From Atherinomorus stipes (Eukaryota; Chordata; Actinopteri; Atheriniformes; Atherinidae), in contig JALJCO010013425.1 in assembly GCA_023101725.1 (NCBI GenBank), forward strand, positions 20,821 to 84,820: a stretch of DNA of 64,000 bases. Reading direction: 5' to 3'. Positions 22,101 through 34,100 of this stretch are shown piece after piece. Both the position numbers and the translations under genes were made by a program. The notes beneath the pieces are model-generated. The model saw only the letters and a program-made list of their open reading frames with translations, was not told the DNA's origin and did no database searches. The stretch's first letter is position 1. Each line of letters opens with the position of its first letter.

Positions 22101-25100
22101 GTCAGGCTTGGACCAGCCTCCGCCTGTCTGCGCTGCTGCTTCAGGGTTGAAGCAGCTGGATGACGAGGGATTTCTGACGTAGATTCTATTGTTTGGTCAG
22201 ACAGGAACATTTATGAATCACACGTGGATACAATAATAAGATCATTTATATGATCAGATGTGCGCTCATTTCGACGCTTGTTTGATAAACGGGACCGCTG
22301 ACTTTTATACTACACCTAAAATGGCGTCTTAGCAACAAAAGTCACGTGTCTGGCAGAGACCGATGGGAGAACAGGTGAGGGGGAGGTGGTACACCTGAGG
22401 ATTCATGTAGGACAGGTGAGGCAAAAATCCTGAATTCAGGTAGAAAAGGTTCTTGGCTACAGGACTTTTAGATGAAACTGTTCTGATATGAAAACTTAAT
22501 GTACATGTGAGAACATCACTTTCCTCTAACAGGTTGTAGTGTTTATTGTTCTATGGTTAAAATGATTCCCAGTGTAGTTCTGTCAAACATTCAGAACAGT
22601 TTACTGGTTCAGACTGGAACTTTAATTTGGTGTTTTTTTTATTTATTTTTTGCGTGTTTTCATAATTTCACTCATTTTTCTTACAGTTTACTAGTGAGAA
22701 ACCTGGAAGTGTAGATATAAACAGTAGGGATGATGGGTGGAGTTTCAGTGGCATCAGTTGTGCATTCTCTGAGAGTGAACGCGGTTGTTTTATGTAATGA
22801 TGAGGTCTGTCAGATACTGCTAAAGAGACCACCAAACGTTAGCTCGTGACCCACCACTTATACACTGAACACAGGAGGTTGCTCACTCCAGCCATTTATT
22901 ACCATCAGATCAATGGAAACAAGTTTAAGTCTGAAATGGACTTTATTTTCGGTAACAGGTTGCATGCAGTGGAATGGTGTGTTTGGGGCTCTACCTGTTC
23001 TGTAGAGCTCTGTAGCTCCCTTGAAGAAGCGTGGGAGCGCTGCCTCCAGGATCATGATGAAGTCCTCCAGCTCCTCAGTGACTCCAACTAACATGTACTC
23101 GTTCACCAGGTTGTATTTAGCCTGCTCCAGTGCCCACCTGCTGCCTGCGTTCCTGCAAGAAAACATCAGATTGATGAGTTTAAGAGCCCAAAACACAGAT
23201 ACATCAGACAAACATTGGTATCAGGAGTAGGGCTGGATGACCTATCGATATAAAAAAAATGATAATGAACGATAACGATATATATTTATAAGTATTAAAA
23301 AAAACAAAAACAACATATATACATTTACTGCAGGCCAGGGTGCAGGCAGCTTAGATGGTAAAGTCGCCAGTTCTTTGATATTTCAAATAGTACCTGTAAT
23401 AGTATAACCTTGTTTTTGTACCCCCCCCCCCCCCTCCCCCTTTACAGAAGCTGAATTTGGATTTTTAAATAGCAATAATAACTTTGTTTCTGAATACCGG
23501 ATGATAAAAACTTAAATCTGAGGGTTTAAGTTGATCAGAACTTTTATAAATAAGGAGGATAGAGTTGGTTTTGGTGGATCCATTCTAATTGTAACAAGAC
23601 ATCCACGTGCTGGGAATCAGCTTTCCCCTGTGACGTAATGCCATGTGGGATTTCTGTTTTTATGGCATGGGCACTTCTGGTACTTTTCTGATTGTATTAG
23701 CTGATAGTTGCAGAATGTTTTTGGCAGTAACCATATTTTTTACCAGGCTACCGTGCACTTATAAATATGTGCATATATGCATAATTAATTGACTAGAGCT
23801 GGGCAATAATTCGATAACGATATATATCAATCAATAGGCATGCCTGCAATAGATAAAAAAAGATCCTCGATAGGAAATTCGATAGAAAAAAGTAGGGATG
23901 CACGATAATGGAATTTAGGCCGATATCCGATATGCTGATATTTTAAAACTCATGTGGCCGATAACTGATATAGATATTAAAGCTGAAAAATTAAGCAGTC
24001 AATGCAAGAAGCAGTTTTGTTCCGACACTTTGAAAAATAGGGGTGGGAAACAATATTGATACACTGAAATATCACTATATTTTTATATCTGATTGCAAAT
24101 ATCAAATCGATATTTAAGAACATGGTATCGATCCATTTTACTTACAAAATTTAGCGAGATTTCATCGTTCTGTTACAAAATCTCAATATTTTGAGATTTT
24201 GTAACAGAATATCGCGAGAATTCCTTAGTAAAATAGATCGATACTGCTTTTTAAATGTCAATATGATATCAGCATATGAAAATAGAATAAATAATAAATT
24301 TAATTTATGTTGCACTTTATACTAAAAGCAATCTTAAAGTGCTACAGTAAAAAAAAAAAAGCGCAATTTTCATAAATTCTTGCGAGATTTCGTAACAGAA
24401 CAATGAAATATCACTAGATTTCTTTAGTAAAATAAATCGATACCGCGTTTTTAAATGTCAATATGATATCAGCATATGAATATAATTTTTTAAAAAAAGC
24501 ATATGAAAATATTGCAAAATTTCAGTGTACCAATATTTTTTCCACCCCTCGTCTTTAGAAATTTCAAATTCTGTAAAAAAGTTTTTGAAGAAGTTTTTTT
24601 TTGTTTCTTTTTAGACTTTGGAGCTGCGATCAGTGAGCTGATCAGTTAGATATCGGTTAAATGTTGGTGGGGTAGCCGATGTCCAATACTCAGTTTTAAA
24701 GCTGATATAGGCCGATTCCGATAAGGGGCCGATTATATCGTGCATCCCTAGAAAAAAAGTCTCCCTTCAATTTTCATTCCAGCCTATTGTGTAGCTTAAC
24801 ACTACAGTCACTACTCCCTCCCAACCAATAACAAACGCAGACCCAGGCACGCTCTGTCGCCAAGTCCTGCCCCCTCTCAAACCACAACACAAGAGGGGAG
24901 GAGCAGGAGCGCATCAGTGTGCAGTCCGAAGGAGGAAAGGTAACGGCTGATAAATTGGCTTAGAGTTTACAAGTTGAATAGACATTCCAATAAATATACT
25001 GATCAAGGTTCTGATCACACTGGGGCTTTCAGAGGAGCCTTTCTTTGAGGTTTGTAGCGACTTTGCAAGTGATGTGTGTGTGCAAATAGGATTAGTGCAC

Positions 25101-28100
25101 GATACAATCCGAAAGATAACATATGAACTACTCATGCCATAAAATTAAAAATCTGAATTCAGCATCATCTCACAGACGGAAGCTGGTTTCCAGTACGTAG
25201 ATGCTACAGTGGTGAGTTAGAGCCACCAAAACCCACTTTATCCTGATTTATAAAGTTTCTGGTTATTTTATACCTTAAATTTAAGTTTCTATCATCCATT
25301 GTCCAGAAACAAAGGTAATATTGGTATTGGTGCTATTTAAAATATCAAATATATCATTTTATTCATTGTTATGACAATGAAAAAACGTTCATTTTGCTTC
25401 TGTTCTCCTGTTAAACTGGAAAGTTTTAAGATTTTAGTTTTAGAATTAAGATTTTTATAATTCAGAGTTGTTTGTGTACCTGTTTTATCTGACACAGCTG
25501 TGTAATGTTACATGTCACGTTCAGCTTTGAAAGAAAATAAATATTTGAATAAAATTAATCCTCTGATATCTTTAAATCTCACTATAAGAGTAAGAGGGAA
25601 CATTTAACCCTCAAAGCTCCCTAAGAAAAAAAATCACATTAAGCTTCTTAAGGGCACAGACTGGCCAATGGCCTGTAAATAATATCTAAAAATTAAAAGT
25701 TGCATTTTTTTTTCATGGCTGTCATCACTGACTTCTGGCCTAACCATCAATACAGAAAACAAAGAAAATCAATGAGTTTCAAAATGTTAACCCTTTAAGC
25801 TACTTTTCCTCTCTCTGGACTCACCTGAATTTCAGCATCACATTAAAGGACTAATGTGTCAGCAGGACGAAGAAAAATTTGTCCATGCATTCATTCTTTC
25901 GTAGTCTACAAGTGCTGTAATGATGTCCATACAGGTCTGCCTATAAAGTCCATCAGACAGCTGCAATTAGTCCAGAATGCTGCTGATCCAGTCCTCAGAT
26001 CTTTACACTGGTTTCCTGTTTGACAAAGAATTGACTTCAAAATCCAGCTGTTAGTTTACCAGCGCTGAATGGTTTAGGACCAAATTTCTGTTCTCAGAGT
26101 CAGAACTAAACCTGGAGAGACAGCGTCCAGTTTTTAAGTTCCTCACATGTGAAACAAACCCCCAGAAAACTGAAGGTCTGATGAAACTCAGTAGTTTTAA
26201 GGTTATGTCCCTGTAACAATCCATCAATCAAGGATCATTTTTCCCATCTCACATGAAGGCAACATTAACATGTAGGGATGCATGATAATTATCGGGCCGA
26301 TAACAAGAAATAATGACATCATTACGATAAGTCCAATATCATGATGACTTACCCCAATAACTTATGTCCCATAAAGTTGGAATTTTTAGGATCAGACATG
26401 CAGAAGTTGAAAATCCCACTTTTATTCTTTTCTCGCTGAGATATTGCGATGGACTTTATGCACAGCTCCAGTACTTCCTGAACTCAATACTGCACCTTTG
26501 TTTCCTGTCTTTCAAGATTGGATGAACTGATTAATCCAGGTGTGTCTGACCATTTGCTGAGGTCAGACACACCTGGATAAATAGTTCATCCAGGAAAGAA
26601 AGAAAGGAAACAAGGGGGAGGGAGTTGGGAAGAAGTGGGGGAGGGGAGAAAAACGATTGGAGGAGAGGGGAGGCTCCAAAGGGGGGGCGACAAACTCTTC
26701 CAAATATTTTCCCCATCATATTTTAGACACAATAACCCCATAAAATTATTTGGTGGCCATTGGAAGGGGAAGATATAATTATGAAAATGATTTTAATGTC
26801 CCTAATGTCAGGGGGTCCAGCGCCCTCCTGGCACCACCCTGTTTTTGATTGGTTGGGAGAAAGTAATGACTGTAGTATTAGGCTACATGATAGGCTGTAA
26901 ATGAAAAAGGAAGAGAAACTTTTTTTTTCAAAACTTTGTATCGACCCCCTTTTTTTTCCTATCACAGACACATCTATTGATCAAATTATTTTCCAGCCTT
27001 AATCAGGAGGTAGGACAACATCAACTGATGGAAGTGACTGATATTTATCTGATGTGTTGCATTAATTTTGCACTGAAAATTTGATCTATACTTGCATTAA
27101 AGGGATGAATAAATCACTTTTGGGGTGGGGGAAATAATATGATTGGAAGGAGGGAAGAAAGGAGAAAAAAAAAGTCTGAGGTCGAGGTTTTCTCCGGAGA
27201 AACGGGAAAAGACAGAGCTAATAAAATAAAGCAAAAAAAAAGAACAAAAAAAACCCCCCGGGAAGGGGGAAAGTAGAAAGGGAAAGAAAAAAAAAAATAA
27301 GAGAAAAGGGGGGGGAGGAGAAACACAAATAGCTACAAACGCAACAGATGAAAAACTAAAAACAAAAAAAGAAAAAGAAAAAAGAAGAAAAAAAGAAGTG
27401 AGGGAAAGAAAAAAAAAACACAAGAAAGAGGAGGAGTAGGACAAATCAAACAACAATAACTGTGTTTTAAATATAAAATAAAAAAAGAAAAAATAAATAC
27501 TTTTCCATCCCTTTAATGTTATTTATTCTAACTTTGCAGGGAAACAAAAATGTTGAGCCATGTAAGGACTGACAGTAATTGACTTTGTGAGTTTAACAGA
27601 TTGATACGTCTTTGGTTCTTTTTATGTGGATTTTTTTTTTATTCATTGCTATGAATTATATTTATACAATACATATTTCCCAGTATGCCAACCACAAAAG
27701 CAAAAGTAACTGACTGGATTTAGATGTGCTGCCTTTGTCTTTTCTGCCCAGATTTCAATAAAAATGAGCTCACATTAATTCAGAATCTGCCCTTCAAGCT
27801 CACCAGCAGTCCGAATGGTGGCCACAGAAGAAGGGTATCTGTAGCCAAAGTTTCTCAGGAGCACAGTCAGACCCCCCCGATGACACACACTCATCGAAAG
27901 TCTGAAACAGGGCAGGAATAACAGTCAGTGTAACATCTAGAGGGAAAAAGTAATTAGACACGAGTGTTGTGAGCAGCACGGGCAAACCTTCTTGTCGCCT
28001 TGTTTCCTTCGTCGTAGGCCTGGTCTGTAGTCATCTCCGAAGCGAAGGAAGTAGTAGTAAGAAACGAGGCGCTCTATGGGATCCCGGACCACATTTATAT

Positions 28101-31100
28101 ACAGTGGCTTTCCCTTCACACCATATCTGAACAAAAACAAAAAGACACACTCAAGCTGGAAGCACTTTCCACTAATCAGATACAGTCGTCAAAATTATTC
28201 ATTCACTCCAATTAAAAGAAAGGCTAAATTCACAACATTAATTCAAATAAAAAGAAACTAATAATAAATAAAAATTTACAAAAATGACAATTTAGTAAAA
28301 TAAAGTATTCCTTTTGAATTGTACTTAAAAATAACAATTAAAAACAACCAAACAAAACTGTCCCAGACACATAAGAACAGCTTTCCCATTAACAGCAGGC
28401 CAAAACACCTGTCAACACAAAATTTTAGCTTTGGAGCCCCATCATGAATGTTTTCTTGTTTTATTCTGTTTGTTTGTTTTTAATATTTCTGTTGAACCAC
28501 AATTCAAAATCAGTGTCATGATTTTCTTAATTTTTGTATTTATTACTACTTTAGTCAATTTCAACTTATTTCACAGACAGATGAGTTTTTCCTCCTTTAA
28601 CTGGAGGGTATGAACAATTTTGAGGACGACTGTACACTCCAGAAACTCCAAAACTCCATTAAATACTAAAGATCTGAGAGTTTCATACAGTATGTTCCCA
28701 ACAGAGCACTTCACTTTCAGACAACAGGTTTACTTTTGGTTCTTTGAGTCCCTCAGAGTAGAATGGGACGCAGAACTTGGGCTGGGCAATATGGACCAAA
28801 TATCATGTCACCATATATTTATTTTAGATGACGATATACGATATATTCCGGTATTTTTACCCTAATTTGACTGAAAGTTTCATTTGATATCAAACACCTG
28901 TTTTTTAGTATTGAAACATGTTTAGCATAAAGGTATCGCTCCACTGCAGTGATGGAACTGACAAAACACCCGTTTGAAATGTTTGTAAAATTGAAGTAAT
29001 TAAAGATAGTTGGCTGGTTTTTTATGATTTCTTTGTAAAAGTCTTGGGGAGGATTGTCTTCCAGACAGTTTCAATAATAGGAGTGGGAAAAAATATTGAT
29101 ACACTAAAATATCCGATATTTTCATATGCTGATACCATATCTATATTTAAAAACGCGGTATCGATCTATTTTACAAATGAAATCTCACGAGATATCATCG
29201 TTTTGTTACGAAATCTCATGAGATTTCAGGAAATACCGTGAGATTTCATTGTTCTGGTACGAAATCTAGCGGTATTTCGTGAAATCTCATGACATTTAGT
29301 AACAAAACGATATATCGCGAGATTTCATTAGTAAAATAGATTGATACCGTGTTTTTTAATATAGCTATTGTATCGGCATATGACAATATCACGATATTTC
29401 AGTGTATCTTTCTTTTTCCTAACCTCATTAAATAATCAGATGACCCCTTTGTAGTCAACTGAGGTGCAGCCGGGTCATTCCGAAAAAATAAAGCAAAAAA
29501 AAATTTGCACAATACCCCGATATAACGATATTTGTAAATATCATATCTCACTCATGTTAATATATTATGTTAATATAATAATATCAAATCGCGATATCAT
29601 ATCAGTATATCACACAGCCCTATGAAGTACCTTCAGTTACTGTATCACCCCCCCCCCCCCCCCCCCCCGCTGCTGTCCTGCTGCTATAGGCCAAGGCTGC
29701 CAGGGGACGTCCCAGGATGCACTGGGCTCCTCTCTGCTATCTTAACTCTCCATCTGATATTGTTGTTGTCATTCTCTTGTGTTTCCCTTCTTTCTCAGCA
29801 GGTATCCCTTGCTTTAAGTTATGATTCTGGTTGACCCCCCTTCCCTGTCCTCTCCACCCCAACAGGTAGTCCTTCCTGGTTCTGATGGAGGTTTTCCTCT
29901 CCACTGTCTCCTGGTACAGCTCAGGATGGAGGATCGTTGGAGAAAGCTTGATGGGATTGGTTGCTTTTCTTAGCTAGGTCATTATTTTTATGAACTGGTT
30001 TATATAAACACAGTTATTATAAACCAAACTAATGTGGATCATAGGGCTGGGCGATATGGACCAAATATCATATCACAATATATTTGTTTTAGATGATGAT
30101 ATACGACAAATCTTAGTATTTTTTACCCTGATTTGTCTGAATGTTTCATTTCATATCAAACATCTGTTTTTTAGTATTGAAATGTTTAACTTCAATGAAT
30201 GAAGTGTATCTCCACTTAAGAAATAAAAAACTGTAGAAATTTTCAAATCAAAAAAAAAAGTTGGGTGGCCATTTATGATTTCTTTGTAGAAGTCGAGTCA
30301 TTAAGAAAAAAATAAAACCAAAAACATTTGAACAACTAATGTCACGATATAACGGTATATGTAAATATCATATCTCTCTCATGTAAATACCATATCTCCC
30401 TCGTCATACCAGTATCCAGCTCTAGTGGATCACAGATTGGATTTAATTTAAATGGACTGGAACGGGACTAAAATGAATTGGATTGAATTGGACCATGTCT
30501 GTAAAAGCACCTTGAGATGATTGTGGATTTGTCCCGTGCATATAAAGCTGAATCGACTTGGAGTCTGACAGCCTCAATGCTTCAGATTCATTGTTCTCCA
30601 TCAGTGAAGGGTGGTGGGATGGGGGGGAAGGGGACGAGTCAACAGGCTCTTTCTTTCTCTCAAAGAGAAAACACTTAGACCATTAGAATAATTAGCTGTG
30701 ATCAGCGGGTTGATAGTGTCAGGTGAGATAAGAACAACAATGCTGTTAATCAACACTACAGCACAAGTTAGCAATCAATACATGACCCCCCTTTATCTGC
30801 TCTGCTAACTGCGGGTAACTAATCTGGATATTAATGGTATTACAGGAAATGAAGGGCCTTACTTGGAGAAGTCCAGATAAGCAACATGACCGTGGTAGAA
30901 GCCGGGCTTCATCTCTCTCCAAGTGGTGACGTTACGAACAAAGCGCACCTGCAGACCAAGATAATGGAAATTCATTACAAAGCAGCGGGAAAACACAGCG
31001 ACAACACGCTCGCACTGGTGTCGCGGTGGATGCAAGTCCCGCAGTTACAATGCAAGAAAGTAAAGATGTACTCTGCTTTGGCTGGATATAAATGTGAGTG

Positions 31101-34100
31101 CTGCTAAATGAGCTGTGATGCGGCTGTGGACCGAATCACCCCCCCCAATCATCTCCATCTGATCATGCTCACTGTGTTTGAAGCGACGTGGAGCTATTGT
31201 GGGATGGCAGACAGGATATTACCTTGGCACTGAAAGCCTGACATAACAATAGTACAGCTTTGGGGCATTTACACTGTGTGACCTGGGCTGCACTGACAGC
31301 AGCGAGCGCTCAGCCTAATAGGCAGCAAATATCAGGTTTTATTATGTTAAGTCTGGAAACAAATACACCGAGGGATGAAAACATATTAAAACAAAACAGC
31401 TGCAGATGCAAGTTAAGTGATGTGAGGTAACACACTGATTCACATGTGCTGGTAATGTGCCAACAAAAGCAGGGGAGAATAATGTCTAATGAGGAAATGC
31501 TGAGGTAAGCACGCTTGAAACACACCAGCGATGTGATTTTCACCAGCTAGCGCCTTAACTCTGGCAGATCAGGAAGAAAATCCACAAAATGCCATCATAT
31601 CTTTGATCTTTAAGGACACTTAAAGTAGTTTAGATCAACTCTGGAGGAACACTTATGGATTTATATTAGGGATGCACAATATTGTAATTTTGGCCGATAT
31701 CTGACATGCCGATATTTTAACACTCATGTGGCCGATGACCGATATCGATACAGATATCAAAGCTGGAAAATAAATTATGTAATATTCATTCCTTGTGCAA
31801 AATTAGAAAAATACCTCAACTTGTGTTATGTAGAACAAGTCAAACCTTATGACAGTTGTTCAAACATGTGCATTATATCCTAGAACCACCTGGATTTTCT
31901 TTTCACTGAGAAAAAAGAGAGAGAGAGAAAAAAAAAAACAACACCCAAAAAACAGAAGGTGTTTGGTCGGGGTGGGGGAAAAAAATTTTTGCGATATTTT
32001 CATATGCTGATATCATATTGATATTTAAAAAAGTGGTATCAAACTATTTTACTAACGAAGTCTCGCAAGATTTTGTTGTTCTGTTACAAAATCTCGCGAG
32101 ATTTCGTAGGTAAAATAGATCAATATCGCATTTTCAAATTTAAATATGAAATCTGCACATGAAAATATCGCGAAATTTCAGGGTAAAGATATTTTTTCCC
32201 AGCCCTAATATTTGGTTTCTTACACAAATGAGTGTGTATAAACTCTGTTTACACATAACATCCTATAAGAAACTGTCTTTAGAAGATTCAAACTCTATAA
32301 AAATAAGAATTTTTTGAGGAAGAAGTTTGGTTTTTTTTTTTAGACTTTAGAAACAGCAGCCCGCTCAATCAAATATCGGTTAAATATCGGTGGGGTGGCC
32401 GATGTCCAATACTCAGTTTTAAGGCTGATATAGGCCGATACTGATAGGGGGCCGATTATATTGTGCATCCCTCATTTATATCCAAGCTTCATAACCAAAC
32501 GAGTCCTGTAAGGACATGTCATGATGGTCAATTTGATTTCAGATGTTTTCCACCTCAGGACATGAGTAAAAAATCCTCACATTCTCTTCATAGCCAGAAG
32601 GCCTCTTTTTTCCTTTACCAGGCTTAGTGGAACAGTTTTACATATAATTTTTGCTCACTAAGCCTAGGATGTTGCCAAATTCATATTAAAAGTGGAGCTC
32701 TATAAACTGGTCTCTTTATCAGGACCACCTTGCTGGTACTGTACCAAGTTGGACCCTTTTTTCCTCCAGAAATATCTTAATCCCTGGTATCACAGATCCA
32801 ACAAGGTGTGGAAACATTTTTGTGAGATGTTTGCTCCATATTGACCAGACAGCATCACACAGTTGCTGCAACTTTGTCTGCTGCACATCCATAATCGGCT
32901 ATGCAAATAATGTAAAGTTGGATATTTTCACTAATTCAGACCATTCTGTGGAGATGTTTGTGTGTGAAAATCCCAGTAAATACTCAAGACCAACAACCAT
33001 GCCACATTTGAAGTGGGATTGCAAAGGGGTGGAAAATTTCCGATAAATTTCCGGTAAATTTCCAACTTTCCATGGGAAACTCAGCTGGGGAATTTTGGAA
33101 ATATTCCAAATTATGGAAATTAACTGTAAATTTGGGGTAATTTAAACAAACTAGATCATATCTAAACATAAATGCTTGAGTTAAAATGCTTCCACACATC
33201 AGATGGCACACATGACATTTTTCTGTAGAATAAAATAACAAAAACAGATTGTTAAAGGTGCCATGACATCAAATTTCACTTTTCTGGGTTTTTGGGGGTA
33301 TAATATGATCTGTTGAGCACTGATGAGGCCATGTGAATGTCCAGAGTGAGAATTAAAGTTCCTGTTTATGGTCTGTCAGCTTTGTTTCTTTGTTCAAAAA
33401 CAGCTGAATCAGACAGCAGCTTATCATTCTACGTAGTTTTATCATTCTACATAATTAATTTGCTCCAATTAGAGCACACTATCAAGCAAACAGCTTCCCC
33501 CACTCCTCTCTCCTAACACCTCGGCTGATGTAACTGCGTGAGTGGAGCTGAGTAGGCTAACTGCTGAGCAGTCAGCTCTGGGTTTTCAAACAAATGGATT
33601 TAAAAGAAAACTTCAGCAGCAACACTTAGGGAGGCGACCACAACCTTGTCATTACCTGTAAGTTTATCTTTTTTCTAAATGCTGTCTTGTCTGATAAACA
33701 TAGCTCACTGTCTGAAATACACGTTGCTAACCAGTTAGCCTTTACCAAACTCCAACAGCAGCTTGACCTACTTTCTCTAAAGAGGGTCATAGCCAAATAA
33801 GGTGTAGCCAATCAAAATGAAGTAAGCAAAAGAAAAATTTGGGAAGTAAAAAAAAAGAAAAGAGGAAAGGGGGGGGGAGGGGGGGGGAAGGTAGCGACTT
33901 GGTCTCCGGTTAAAGCTGCATATTATTACCGCACCCAACTCTTTTACTGAGGAAGGGAGGTCTAGTGTGCCAAAACAATCTCCTGCTGTAAAAAGTGCAG
34001 TTTTTTTCTTTGGAGAACTAACATCTGCAGCAATGTCAACTACATGAACTAGTTTTTACTGCTATGTCATCACTTTTTTAAGCACTAATGCAATAGCATG

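Larger units (their letters stand above)
19150..22994 (-). other. hs2st1 intron 6
   Basis: A 3845-bp intron with a 21-bp minisatellite in its first part (on the plus-strand map). The remainder (20600-22990) shows no recognisable coding sequence or complete mobile element. The segments near 21280-21490 and 22080-22260 resemble each other in inverted orientation (GTCTGACCAAACAAC and TTGTTTGGTCAGAC), suggesting another fold-back element. Confidence 0.7.
23227..25400. mobile_element. Large fold-back hAT-like composite in intron 5
   Basis: TAGGGCTGGATGACC at 23227 looks like a hAT left end. The arm at about 23390-23660 is an imperfect inverted copy of 25160-25350 (for example GGATGATAAAAACTTAAAT against ATTTAAGTTTCTATCATCC, and GTTGGTTTTGGTGG against CCACCAAAACCCAC). 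Between the arms are another hAT-like end at 23793 (TAGAGCTGGGCAATAATTCG) and the complete element at 23893-24750. The right terminus is not clear. Confidence 0.55.

Noticed and set aside
23893..24750. CRISPR-like or regulatory repeat array, from the recurrent ATATCG motifs
   Set aside because: The recurrence comes from nested palindromic MITEs, not spaced direct repeats.
27097..27456. 119-codon Phe/Ser-rich membrane-like protein
   Set aside because: The frame only reflects a purine homopolymer block on the other strand.
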